Shown piece after piece: positions 1 through 8,310 of a DNA stretch of 64,000 bases (position 1 is its first letter; each line of letters opens with the position of its first letter). The notes under the pieces are model-generated. The model was given only the letters and a program-made list of their open reading frames with translations. It did not search any database and was not told the origin of the DNA. Source of the DNA: Cryobacterium glucosi (lineage in GTDB: Bacteria; Actinomycetota; Actinomycetes; Actinomycetales; Microbacteriaceae). The stretch covers positions 62,001 to 126,000 of the forward strand of contig NZ_SOFS01000016.1 of the NCBI RefSeq assembly GCF_004402235.1. The letters run 5' to 3'. Both the position numbers and the translations under genes were made by a program.

Positions 1-1
1 G

Positions 2-169
2 GGAAAGCGCGCCCTGCACGTCGAGAGCCAGGACGGCTCGGACGTGCTCGTCGACTCGGACGGGCGACCCGCTGGCGTTCTCGTCGGCCAGCGCTCCGGC
101 GCTGGCCCGTCCGGCGGGGCCCGGTCAGACGTCCCGCACATCGTACCGACGGAAGGCCCGCCCCGGTGA
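2..169 (+). CDS. C-terminal end of osmoprotectant ABC transporter ATP-binding protein (partial)
   Basis: Only the last 55 codons are present; the reading frame enters from the left edge and ends at a TGA. The tail is rich in Gly, Ser and Pro and shows no catalytic motif. Its identity rests on context: the stop overlaps the GTG start of an OpuCB-type permease (GTGA), as expected for the ATPase gene of an OpuC/ProV-type operon. The visible part resembles the poorly conserved region after the CBS domains or regulatory tail of such ATPases. The family assignment is inferred from neighbours, not from motifs. Confidence 0.6.
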   Translation, partial: GKRALHVESQDGSDVLVDSDGRPAGVLVGQRSGAGPSGGARSDVPHIVPTEGPPR

Positions 170-864
170 CGTGGCTCTGGTCGAACCTCGACCTGGTCTG
201 GCTCCGCACCCTCGACCACATCGTGCTGAGCCTGCCGCCGATCCTGCTGAGTTTCGTGTTCGCGCTCCCGCTCGGCTGGCTGGCCAACCGGTACCGGCCG
301 ACCCGCGGGGCGATCCTGTCGATCGCCGGCCTGTTCTACGCCATTCCGTCCCTGCCGCTCCTGTTCATCCTGCCGGTGATCATCGGAACGAGCCTCCGCT
401 CGCCGGCGAACCTGATCGCCGCACTCACCCTCTACGGGCTCGCGCTCATGGTGCGTGTCGTCGCCGACGGACTCGCGTCCGTCGACCCCGACGTGCGGCA
501 GTCGGCCACCGCGGTCGGTTTCTCGGCGTGGAGCAGGTTCTGGCTCGTCGAACTCCCGCTCGCCGGCCCCGTGCTCCTCGCCGGGGTGCGCGTCGTCGCC
601 GTCAGCACCGTGAGCCTCGCGACCGTCGGCGCCGTGATCGGAGCAAAGAGCCTCGGCAGCCTGTTCACCGACGGTTTCCAGCGCGGCATCCAGGTCGAGA
701 TCATCACCGGCATCGTGGCGACCGTCCTGCTCGCCCTCGTGCTTGACGGGGCTGTCGTGCTGCTCGGCCGGGTGCTGATGCCGTGGACCCGCCGGACCCG
801 GCGCATCCGCCCGGCACCCGCTGCGGTGCTCGGACCCATGCCCGTCGTTCGGAGTGTCGCATGA
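166..864 (+). CDS. Osmoprotectant (glycine betaine/choline-type) ABC transporter permease, OpuCB/ProW family
   Basis: A 232-residue membrane protein with about five or six hydrophobic helices. The EAA loop of binding-protein-dependent permeases lies near residues 105-145 (SVDPDVRQSATAVGFS followed by LPLAGPVLLAG). The GTG start overlaps the TGA of the upstream ATPase and the stop overlaps the ATG of the next permease, so translation is probably coupled. In this family two short permeases, an ATPase and a lipoprotein receptor form one quaternary-amine importer used in osmotic stress. The substrate cannot be fixed from sequence. Confidence 0.88.
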   Translation: MTWLWSNLDLVWLRTLDHIVLSLPPILLSFVFALPLGWLANRYRPTRGAILSIAGLFYAIPSLPLLFILPVIIGTSLRSPANLIAALTLYGLALMVRVVADGLASVDPDVRQSATAVGFSAWSRFWLVELPLAGPVLLAGVRVVAVSTVSLATVGAVIGAKSLGSLFTDGFQRGIQVEIITGIVATVLLALVLDGAVVLLGRVLMPWTRRTRRIRPAPAAVLGPMPVVRSVA

Positions 865-1598
865 ATTACTTCACGGATGCGGTCGCCTGGCTCCTCGACC
901 CGGCGCACTATCCCGGGCCGACCGGGATCCCGGCCCGGCTCGGCGAGCAGCTCCTCTTCACGGTGGTGACCCTCGTGCTCGCCTCTGTCATCGCCATCCC
1001 GGTCGGATTCCTGATCGGGCACACCGGGCGCGGACGGGGGATCGCCGTCGCGACCTCCGGCGGGTTGCGCGCCATCCCCACCCTCGGCCTGCTCACCCTC
1101 GTCGCCCTCTGGATCGGCATCGGGCTCGGCGCCCCATACGTTGCCCTGACCGTGCTCGCGATCCCGCCCATTCTCGCCGGCGCATACACCGGGTTCGAGG
1201 CGGTCAACCGCGCGACGATCGACGCGGCGAGGGCCGTCGGCATGACGGAGCTTCAGATCGTGCGCCACGTTGAGATACCCCTCGGACTGCCCTTGCTCAT
1301 CGGCGGGCTGCGGTCGGCGACCCTGCAGGTCGTCGCAACGGCTACCCTTGCCGCATACGTCGCCGACTTCGGGCTCGGCCGGTTCCTCTTCGCGGGGCTC
1401 AAAACCAACGATTACGCCCAGATGCTCGGCGGGTCGATCCTGGTGATCCTGCTCGCCCTCGTTCTCGAGGGCCTGTTCGCCGGTCTCCAGAAACTCGTCG
1501 TACCCCGCGGCGTCGCAGTCGGACGCCCCCCAGTCGACCGGAAGGCGTCGACCCGACGTCGCCCGGGGATGGAACCCGCCATCACGAAAGGAATCTGA
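861..1598 (+). CDS. Osmoprotectant ABC transporter permease, second subunit (OpuCD/ProW family)
   Basis: A 245-residue inner-membrane permease. I chose the ATG that overlaps the previous stop (ATGA); a longer frame reaches upstream but would run inside the previous gene. The EAA motif is clear around residues 113-150 (ATIDAARAVGMTELQIV followed by IPLGLPLLIGG). It pairs with the preceding 232-residue permease to form a heterodimeric channel. The solute-binding lipoprotein gene starts 2 nt after its stop, so all four genes form one transcription unit. Confidence 0.88.
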   Translation: MNYFTDAVAWLLDPAHYPGPTGIPARLGEQLLFTVVTLVLASVIAIPVGFLIGHTGRGRGIAVATSGGLRAIPTLGLLTLVALWIGIGLGAPYVALTVLAIPPILAGAYTGFEAVNRATIDAARAVGMTELQIVRHVEIPLGLPLLIGGLRSATLQVVATATLAAYVADFGLGRFLFAGLKTNDYAQMLGGSILVILLALVLEGLFAGLQKLVVPRGVAVGRPPVDRKASTRRRPGMEPAITKGI

Positions 1599-1600
1599 CA

Positions 1601-2527
1601 ATGTTCACAGCGAAAAAAGGCCGGCTCGCGGCAGTCGCCGCGGTCGCGGTTGGGGCCGTCGTAGCCCTTGCAGGGTGTGCGTCCAGTAATCCACTGGGCA
1701 CCGGAAGTAACGCGTCGAGCGCACCGACGACACTCGTCGTCGGATCCCAGGACTACTACTCGAACGAGATCATCGCCGAGATCTACGCCCAGGCGCTCGA
1801 GTCGAACGGATTCACCGTCGACCGCCAGTTCCGGATCGGACAGCGCGAGGTCTACCTGCCCGAGCTGAAGTCCGGGTCGATCGACGTCTTCCCCGAGTAC
1901 ACCGGAAGCCTGCTGCAGGCGCTCGACAAGGCCGCGGCCGGCGGAACGAGCGATGCCGTTCACGACCAGCTCGTCAAGGCCCTCCCGAGCGGCCTGACCG
2001 CCCTCGACAAGTCCGACGCGAGCGACCAGAACTCGTGGACAGCGACCCAGGCCTTCGTCGACACCTACAAGCTCACCGATCTCGCCTCCCTGAAGAACGT
2101 CACCGAGCCCATCACGGTCGGCGGCAACTCCGAACTGGAGACGCGGCCATACGGGCCGACGGCGCTCAAGGACAAGTACGGCATCACGATCGCCGGATTC
2201 GTGCCCGTTGAGGACAACGGCGGACCGCTCACCGTCAAGGCGCTGGTCGACAACAAGATCCAGCTCGCCAACATCTACACGGCAGACCCGAACATCAAGT
2301 CGAACAACCTCGTCGCCCTCTCCGACCCCGACGGCCTGTTCTTCCCGGACAACGTCGTGCCCATCGTCTCCAGCAAGGTCGACGAGAAGGCTGCCGGCGT
2401 CCTCAACAAGATCAGCGCGGCGATGACCGCTGCGGACCTCGTGAGCCTCAACGCCCAGAGCGTCAACGACAAGGAGTCGGCGGACAAGATCGCCTCCGCG
2501 TGGCTCGCGCAGGCGAAGCTCTTCTAG
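1601..2527 (+). CDS. Osmoprotectant ABC transporter substrate-binding lipoprotein (OpuCC/ProX family)
   Basis: A 308-residue secreted receptor. The N-terminus has a basic stretch, a hydrophobic core and the lipobox LAGC with the lipidated cysteine at residue 26. The mature part begins around TLVVGSQDYYSNEIIAEIYA and contains the VFPEYTGSLLQAL segment typical of the quaternary-amine receptor family (OpuAC-type domain). It is last in the importer operon and is followed by a strong hairpin. It probably binds glycine betaine, choline or a related osmolyte; the exact ligand is unknown. Confidence 0.88.
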   Translation: MFTAKKGRLAAVAAVAVGAVVALAGCASSNPLGTGSNASSAPTTLVVGSQDYYSNEIIAEIYAQALESNGFTVDRQFRIGQREVYLPELKSGSIDVFPEYTGSLLQALDKAAAGGTSDAVHDQLVKALPSGLTALDKSDASDQNSWTATQAFVDTYKLTDLASLKNVTEPITVGGNSELETRPYGPTALKDKYGITIAGFVPVEDNGGPLTVKALVDNKIQLANIYTADPNIKSNNLVALSDPDGLFFPDNVVPIVSSKVDEKAAGVLNKISAAMTAADLVSLNAQSVNDKESADKIASAWLAQAKLF

Positions 2528-2562
2528 TTCGTCGCTCTCTCATCGCGGTCACCCGCGACGTC

Positions 2563-2599
2563 CAGGACCGCCCGGTTGCCTCGCAGCCGGGCGGTCCTG
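2563..2599. terminator. Hairpin terminator between the importer operon and the M56 peptidase gene
   Basis: A 13-bp perfect stem (CAGGACCGCCCGG / CCGGGCGGTCCTG) with an 11-nt loop, placed between two convergent genes. No long T tract follows, so it may work in both directions or act mainly as a 3'-end structure. Confidence 0.6.
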
Positions 2600-2610
2600 T
2601 CTGTGTCCGC

Positions 2611-3570
2611 TCAGGCCTGGGCGAGGAGCACGGCCGGCAGGACGAGGAGGGCAGCGGCAGAGCCGAGAACGGCGACGGAGGCCGCCGCGGTGAGGCGGGG
2701 CGGCGGGGTCAGCAGCCGGCGGACCCGGGGCGTGACGAGATCGACGGGACGGTCGCGGGAAACGAACGCCGCGGCATCCGCCGCCCCGGCGGAGAACCGG
2801 GCCTCAGGCGACCGGCCGAGCCCCGCAGAGCCGACGAGCGCGATCGCCGTCGCGAGGGTGTGGTCGTCGACGGCGAGCCTGGCCTGGTCGTCCGCGAGCA
2901 TCTCGACGAGAAGGGCGACGGCGTTCTCGGCCCGGTTCGCGATCGGGAACCAGGGCAGGGCACTGTGCCAGGACTTGAACGCGACGAGCACGAGGTGGTG
3001 CCGCTGGGCGAGGTGGGCCTCCTCGTGGGCGACGACGGCGCGTACCTGCGGCGGGTCGAGCAGGCTGAGCAACCCGCGCGAGAGCACCGTCGCCGAGTGC
3101 GTCACGCTCGGCAGGCAGTATGCGACCGGGGAGGCGTGGTCGATGACGCGGGTGCCCGGTCGTCCCTCGAGGGGCTCGCTGAGCAGCCGGACCAGGTTGA
3201 GGTGCCTGCGCTGCTGGCGCTCCGCGTGCACGAAGGTCACGGCGAGGTTGAGTACGAGGTGACCGCCGAGCAGGAGCGCCCCGCAGAGGGCGAGAACGTG
3301 GTCGAGGGAGGTGCCTGCCGGGACCGAGCCGGTCGCGAGGTGGTCGGCGAGCGAGCGGATGCCGGCGACCGGGTTCGCGCCGAACGGGATCAGCCCGTAG
3401 ACGAGGAGCGCCCCGATCATCGCGAGCCCGCCCGCGAGGGCGATCGACTGCCAGAGCACGAGGGCGACGCCGGGGGAGCCTGCCGGCCAGGCGGACCGCG
3501 CGAGCAGCACCGGAACCGGCCAGGCCAGCAGGACCGCGAGCACGCCGAGGGCGAGCGCCGTCGTCAGCAC
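2611..3570 (-). CDS. M56-family membrane zinc metallopeptidase (BlaR1-like, no sensor domain)
   Basis: An integral membrane protease of about 319 residues with the zinc motif HEEAH at residues 182-186 within VVAHEEAHLAQRHH, flanked by hydrophobic helices at both ends. It lacks the C-terminal penicillin-binding sensor domain of staphylococcal BlaR1, as is common in actinobacterial BlaR-like proteins. I chose the GTG 11 nt after the blaI stop; the frame is open further upstream but would overlap the repressor gene. It probably inactivates the BlaI-type repressor encoded next to it in response to an envelope or respiratory signal; that signal is unknown. Confidence 0.82.
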   Translation of the reverse strand: MLTTALALGVLAVLLAWPVPVLLARSAWPAGSPGVALVLWQSIALAGGLAMIGALLVYGLIPFGANPVAGIRSLADHLATGSVPAGTSLDHVLALCGALLLGGHLVLNLAVTFVHAERQQRRHLNLVRLLSEPLEGRPGTRVIDHASPVAYCLPSVTHSATVLSRGLLSLLDPPQVRAVVAHEEAHLAQRHHLVLVAFKSWHSALPWFPIANRAENAVALLVEMLADDQARLAVDDHTLATAIALVGSAGLGRSPEARFSAGAADAAAFVSRDRPVDLVTPRVRRLLTPPPRLTAAASVAVLGSAAALLVLPAVLLAQA

Positions 3571-3580
3571 GACGACCGGT

Positions 3581-3967
3581 TCACTCGCGGTGCAACGGGA
3601 TCGTTTCGAGGAGGCGGCGGAGAGTCTCCGCCTCCTGGGGACTGACATTGCCGATGAACCGGGCGAGGGCATCCTGCCGGTCGGGGGCGGAGCCCAGCAC
3701 CTCGTGCATCAGCCCTGCAGTGTGTTCGGCGCGGGTCGTCATGGCACGGTAGCGATGCGGGCGGATGCCCCGGTCTCGAACGACGAAGCCCTTGGTTTCG
3801 AGACGCGACAGCACCGTGAGCACGGTCGTGGTTGCGAGCGGCTTGCGGTTCGCTGCACTCGCGGCCGGCGTGAGCAGGCGGTCACGCAATTCATTCGCCG
3901 GCAACGATTCCCCGGAATCCCAGAGGACATCCATCAGCAATCTCTCCAGCACACCGAGACTTCCCAT
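3581..3967 (-). CDS. BlaI/MecI/CopY-family transcriptional repressor
   Basis: A 128-residue protein with an N-terminal winged helix (residues 1-75, including LERLLMDVLWDSGESLPANE and the recognition-helix region TTTVLTVLSRLETKGFV) and a C-terminal dimerisation helix. It is the first gene of a two-gene leftward operon with the M56 peptidase. Two identical-pattern palindromes lie in its 97-bp divergent spacer with cydA. The first overlaps the expected -35 region of blaI, which suggests autorepression. Regulation of cydABDC by this repressor is an inference from operator placement. Confidence 0.88.
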   Translation of the reverse strand: MGSLGVLERLLMDVLWDSGESLPANELRDRLLTPAASAANRKPLATTTVLTVLSRLETKGFVVRDRGIRPHRYRAMTTRAEHTAGLMHEVLGSAPDRQDALARFIGNVSPQEAETLRRLLETIPLHRE

Positions 3968-3999
3968 AGTCAGGGAGTTTAGTATGCCGTTCCGCCTTC

Positions 4000-4016
4000 T
4001 TCTACGGGGTGTAGAA
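4000..4016. promoter_or_regulatory. Putative BlaI operator O1
   Basis: The sequence TTCTACGGGGTGTAGAA has perfect 6-bp arms and a 5-nt spacer. It sits upstream of blaI over the expected -35 zone. TAC/GTA half-sites resemble BlaI/MecI family operators. Confidence 0.7.
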
Positions 4017-4025
4017 GTGTATATT

Positions 4026-4042
4026 TTCTACGTACCGTAGAA
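4026..4042. promoter_or_regulatory. Putative BlaI operator O2
   Basis: The second copy of the TTCTAC-N5-GTAGAA pattern lies 26 bp from O1 centre to centre. Here the symmetry extends to 8-bp arms (TTTCTACG, then CGTAGAAA). A TATATT hexamer at about 4020-4025 lies next to it, so binding would cover the likely cydA promoter start region. Confidence 0.7.
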
Positions 4043-4064
4043 ATGACGATCGCCGGGAGGGCGC

Positions 4065-5477
4065 ATGAACGAGTGGCTTGACCCGCTGCTGCTATCGAGA
4101 TGGCAGTTCGGACTGACAACCGTGTACCACTTCCTGTTCGTCCCGCTCACGATCGGCCTCGCCCTGACCGTCGCGATTTTCCAGACCGCATGGGTGCGCA
4201 CCGACAAGACCAAGTGGCTCCAGCTCACGCACTTCTTCGGCAAGCTCTTCCTGATCAACTTCGCTATGGGCGTTGTCACCGGCATCGTGCAGGAGTTCCA
4301 GTTCGGCATGAACTGGTCGACATACTCCCGCTTCGTCGGCGACGTCTTCGGCGCACCGCTCGCCTTCGAGGGCATCACCGCGTTCTTCCTCGAGGCCACC
4401 TTCATCGGTCTGTGGATCTTCGGCTGGGACAAGCTGCCCAAGGGACTGCACCTCGCGACGATCTGGCTGACCGTGGTCGGATCGATCGCGTCCGCGTACT
4501 TCATCCTCGCGGCGAACGCCTTCATGCAGAACCCGATCGCCTTCCGGATCAATGAGGAACGTGGCCGGGCCGAGCTGACCGACATCGGCACGCTGCTGAC
4601 CAACCCGATCTCGCTCGCCTCGTTCCCGCACACGATCTTCGCGTGCTTCATGGTGTCCGCCGGCCTGATCATCTCGGTCGCCGCGTTCCACCTCTACCGC
4701 AAGCAGCACGTCGACACGATGCGTCCGGCGCTCAAGTTCGGCCTGTGGATGATGGTCATCTCCGGTGCCCTGACGACCGTCTTCGGCGACTCCCTGAGCC
4801 TCGCGATGGTCAAGGCCCAGCCGATGAAGATGGCCGCGGCCGAGGCGATGTACCACACGGCGACGGGCGCCAACGCGTCCTTCTCGCTCTTCACCCTCGG
4901 TACCCCCGACGGCGTGAGCGAACTGTTCTCCGTCCGCATCCCCTACCTGCTCTCGTTCCTCTCCACGCACACCCTCGACGGCACCGTCGAAGGCATCAAC
5001 AACCTGCAGGACCAGTACACGACGCTGTACGGGCCCGGCGACTACACCCCGATGATCTGGGTCACCTACTGGGCCTTCCGCTGGATGATCGGACTCGGCA
5101 TCGCGCACATCCTGGTCGCCGTGGTCGGCCTCTGGCTCACCCGCAAGGGCCGCAGCCCCCGGGCCACCTGGGTCTGGAAGGTCGCCATCTGGTCCTTCCC
5201 GTTCTCCCTCGCCGCCATGAGCGTCGGCTGGGTCTTCACCGAGATGGGTCGTCAGCCCTGGCTCGTGTTCGGGCTCCTGAAAACCCAGGACGGCGTCTCG
5301 CCCAACGTGACCGGCCTGACCATCCTGATCTCCCTCATCGCCTTCACGCTGATCTACGGCGCCCTCGCGGTCGTCGAGTTCCGGCTCATCCTCCGTGCCG
5401 TGCGGAAGGGCCCAGAGGATGCCCCGGTGCCGGACGCTGAGACCGGCATCACCCCCCAGCGCGTCACGGTCTACTAG
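4065..5477 (+). CDS. cydA: Cytochrome bd quinol oxidase subunit I
   Basis: A 470-residue membrane subunit that holds the quinol site and the haems and reduces oxygen to water. The haem-ligand region WQFGLTTVYHFLFVPLTIG is at the N-terminus (His22) and the family motif GRQPW is near residue 400. The quinol loop is short, as usual in Actinobacteria. A ribosome binding site GGGAGG precedes the ATG. It is the first gene of cydABDC, and the divergent spacer holds two BlaI-like operators. Confidence 0.96.
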   Translation: MNEWLDPLLLSRWQFGLTTVYHFLFVPLTIGLALTVAIFQTAWVRTDKTKWLQLTHFFGKLFLINFAMGVVTGIVQEFQFGMNWSTYSRFVGDVFGAPLAFEGITAFFLEATFIGLWIFGWDKLPKGLHLATIWLTVVGSIASAYFILAANAFMQNPIAFRINEERGRAELTDIGTLLTNPISLASFPHTIFACFMVSAGLIISVAAFHLYRKQHVDTMRPALKFGLWMMVISGALTTVFGDSLSLAMVKAQPMKMAAAEAMYHTATGANASFSLFTLGTPDGVSELFSVRIPYLLSFLSTHTLDGTVEGINNLQDQYTTLYGPGDYTPMIWVTYWAFRWMIGLGIAHILVAVVGLWLTRKGRSPRATWVWKVAIWSFPFSLAAMSVGWVFTEMGRQPWLVFGLLKTQDGVSPNVTGLTILISLIAFTLIYGALAVVEFRLILRAVRKGPEDAPVPDAETGITPQRVTVY

Positions 5478-5486
5478 GAGCAACTG

Positions 5487-6491
5487 ATGGAACTCAACAT
5501 TCTCTGGTTCTGGATCATCGCCGTGATGTTCATCGGCTACTTCGTCCTCGACGGCTTCGACTTCGGCGTCGGCATGTCCCTGCCCTTCCTCGGCAAGGAC
5601 GACACCGACCGCCGGGTGCTGATCAACTCGATCGGACCGGTCTGGGACCTCAACGAGACCTGGGTCATCGTCGCGGGCGCCTCGTTGTTCGCCGCCTTCC
5701 CCGAGTGGTACGCGACGATGTTCAGCGGCTTCTACCTCGCCCTGCTCGTGATCCTCCTCGCGCTGATCGCGCGCGGGGTCTCCTTCGAGTACCGGCACCA
5801 GCGGCCGGAATCCGAATGGAAGAAGTGGTTCGACGGCATGATCGTCGTCGGCAGCGCCCTCCCTGCCCTGCTCTGGGGCGTCGCATTCGCCAACGTCGTC
5901 CAGGGCGTCCAGCTCGATGCCGGGCACAACTACACCGGCACCTTCTTCGACCTGCTCAACCCGTACGCCCTCCTCGGCGGGGTGACGACGCTGCTCCTGT
6001 TCTTCACCCACGGCGTCGTCTTCGTCTCCCTCAAGACCGAAGGGGACATCCGCCTTCGTGCCCGCAAGCTCGCCACCAAGGCAGGGCTCGTGACGATCGT
6101 CGTCGCAGCGTCGTTCCTGCTCTGGACCGTGCTCGCGTTCGGCAGCCTTTTCACCGCGCTGTTCGCCGCTGCCGCGGCCGTCGCGCTGATCGGGTCGTTC
6201 CTGCTCAACCTCCGCGGCAAAGAGGGCTGGGCATTCACGCTGATGGCGGCGACGATCGGCCTGGCCGTGCTCACCCTGTTCGCCTCGCTGTTCCCGGACG
6301 TGATGCCGGCGAGCAACGATGCCGCGAACAGCCTGACCATCGACAACGCGTCGTCGACGCCGTACACGCTCCAGGTGATGACGTGGACCGCGGTGATCGC
6401 CGCCCCGGTGATCTTCCTCTACCAGGGCTGGACATACTGGGTCCTGCGCAAGCGCGTCAGCCGCAGTAGCATCGAGCTCGCCGCGCTCTGA
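5487..6491 (+). CDS. cydB: Cytochrome bd quinol oxidase subunit II
   Basis: A 334-residue polytopic partner of CydA. The start region WFWIIAVMFIGYFVLDGFDF and the GPVWDLNETWVI segment are typical of CydB. It begins 9 nt after the cydA stop with the ribosome site GGAG upstream. The complex is a high-affinity, non-proton-pumping terminal oxidase used at low oxygen or when the bcc-aa3 branch is limited. Confidence 0.96.
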   Translation: MELNILWFWIIAVMFIGYFVLDGFDFGVGMSLPFLGKDDTDRRVLINSIGPVWDLNETWVIVAGASLFAAFPEWYATMFSGFYLALLVILLALIARGVSFEYRHQRPESEWKKWFDGMIVVGSALPALLWGVAFANVVQGVQLDAGHNYTGTFFDLLNPYALLGGVTTLLLFFTHGVVFVSLKTEGDIRLRARKLATKAGLVTIVVAASFLLWTVLAFGSLFTALFAAAAAVALIGSFLLNLRGKEGWAFTLMAATIGLAVLTLFASLFPDVMPASNDAANSLTIDNASSTPYTLQVMTWTAVIAAPVIFLYQGWTYWVLRKRVSRSSIELAAL

Positions 6492-6585
6492 CCTGCGGGC
6501 GCTCCCGCTGCGCCAGCTGTAGTTGCCGCGACCGCCGCCACCGAATAGTTACCGGCGAACAGTTTCCACCGAACAGAACGAGTAC

Positions 6586-8310
6586 ATGCGACCCCTCGAC
6601 CCCCGGCTGCTCCGCTACGCCTCTGCCGCGCGGTGGTTCCTGGTCATCGGTGCCGTGCTCGGTCTGGCGCAGACGCTCGTCGTCGTCGTCTTCTCCTGGT
6701 TGCTCAGCCAGGTGATCACGCTCGCGGTGGGAGGCCACGACGTGACCGAACTCGGTCCGTACGTCGGGGGGATCGCCGCGGTCGTGGTCCTGCGCGCCGC
6801 GCTCGTCTGGCTGCTCGAGGTCGCGGCGAGCCGCGGCGCGGCATCCGTCAAGAGCCAGCTGCGCACCCGGGTACTGCGCGGGGTCGCCGAGCGTGGCCCG
6901 GACTGGCTTGCCGGCCAGCAGGGCGCACGCGTCTCCACCCTCGCGACCCAGGGGCTCGACGCCCTCGACAACTACTTCGCCAGGTACCTGCCGCAGCTGC
7001 TCCTCGCCGGGATCGCGACGCCGATCCTCGTGCTCGTGATGCTGTGGCAGGACCTCCCGAGCGGCATCACGGTGATCATCGTGCTCCCGCTCATTCCGCT
7101 GTTCATGGTCCTGATCGGCCAGGCCACCCAGGCCGTACAGAAGCAGCAGTGGGAGTCGCTGCAGCGGCTCGGCACCGGCTTCCTCGACCTCGTCGGCGGC
7201 CTCGGCACCCTCAAGATCTTCGGCAGGGAACGCCGGCAGACCGAACGGGTGCGCACGATCACCGAGGACTACCGGGCTCGCACCATGAAGGTGCTCCGGG
7301 TGTCATTCCTGAGCGGCTTCGTGCTCGAGCTCGGGGCGAGCCTCTCGGTCGCGCTCGTTGCGGTGTCGATCGGCCTGCGGCTCGTCGACGGCTCGCTCGG
7401 ACTCGGCGTCGGACTCTTCGTGCTGCTGCTCGCGCCGGAGGCGTTCCTCCCGGTGCGCCAGATCGGCGTTCAGTTCCACGCCGCCGCCGACGGACTCGCC
7501 GCGGCCGAAGAAGTCTTCTTGATCATCGAGGGCGGTCCGGCAGCCGGGACGGCGATGGAGACAGCGGATTCAGCGAAGACAGCGGATGCAGCGGATGCCG
7601 CGGCGCCTGCGGTGCCGGCTTCGGTCACGACGCCGACGGGCTCCCTTCGCTTCGACGCGGTCACCGTGCGACGCGGAACGACCGTGACGCTCGCCGCGTT
7701 CAGCGCGACGCTCGCGCCCGGCCGGCTCGCGGTCATCGCCGGGCCGAGCGGCGCGGGCAAGTCGACCCTCGTCGCGACCCTCCAGGGCTTCGTGCCGTAT
7801 TCCGGCTCCATCACCCTCGGCGAAACGGCCGTCGTGCCCGGGGGTCCTCGGCCCTGGCTCGCCTGGGCCGGCCAACGGCCGGGACTCCTCTCCGGGACGA
7901 TCGCAGACAACGTCGCGCTCGGCGCCCCCGGCGTCGACAAGGCCCTCGTGGCCCGCGCACTCGACCTCGCCGGCGGCGGCGACCTGGACCCAGGGACAGC
8001 CCTCGGCGTGAACGGGGACGGTCTCTCGGGCGGCCAGGCTCAACGCGTCGCCGCGGCGAGGGCCATCTATCGCACGCTGGCGGACCGATGCCCGGTGCTC
8101 GTCCTCGACGAACCGAGCTCCGCCCTCGACGAGGCCGCAGAAGGCCGGTTGATCGCGGGCCTTCGCGAGCTCGCGGCCGCCGGCACGATCGTCATCGTGG
8201 TGAGCCACCGACCGGCCGTCGTCGCCGCGGCCGACCTCGTTCTGCAGGTCGTCCCGGTGTCCGAGGTGCCGGCATCCGCCGTTTCGCTCGGGGAGGACGC
8301 CCATGTCTGA
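6586..8310 (+). CDS. cydD: Thiol reductant ABC exporter subunit CydD
   Basis: A 574-residue half-transporter: an N-terminal six-helix domain, then an ATPase with Walker A AGPSGAGKSTL near residue 385, the signature LSGGQAQRVAAA near residue 480 and Walker B VLVLDEPSSALD. I chose the ATG at 6586; the upstream extension is Pro-rich and lies in the spacer after cydB. A Ser/Ala/Asp-rich linker (about residues 325-345) separates the domains. With CydC it exports reduced thiols (cysteine/glutathione in E. coli) needed to assemble cytochrome bd. Confidence 0.92.
   Translation: MRPLDPRLLRYASAARWFLVIGAVLGLAQTLVVVVFSWLLSQVITLAVGGHDVTELGPYVGGIAAVVVLRAALVWLLEVAASRGAASVKSQLRTRVLRGVAERGPDWLAGQQGARVSTLATQGLDALDNYFARYLPQLLLAGIATPILVLVMLWQDLPSGITVIIVLPLIPLFMVLIGQATQAVQKQQWESLQRLGTGFLDLVGGLGTLKIFGRERRQTERVRTITEDYRARTMKVLRVSFLSGFVLELGASLSVALVAVSIGLRLVDGSLGLGVGLFVLLLAPEAFLPVRQIGVQFHAAADGLAAAEEVFLIIEGGPAAGTAMETADSAKTADAADAAAPAVPASVTTPTGSLRFDAVTVRRGTTVTLAAFSATLAPGRLAVIAGPSGAGKSTLVATLQGFVPYSGSITLGETAVVPGGPRPWLAWAGQRPGLLSGTIADNVALGAPGVDKALVARALDLAGGGDLDPGTALGVNGDGLSGGQAQRVAAARAIYRTLADRCPVLVLDEPSSALDEAAEGRLIAGLRELAAAGTIVIVVSHRPAVVAAADLVLQVVPVSEVPASAVSLGEDAHV

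Noticed and set aside
4092..6011. Long antisense open frame (639 codons) opposite cydA-cydB
   Set aside because: It mirrors the GC-rich third positions of the cyd genes, encodes a highly charged low-complexity sequence and matches no domain.
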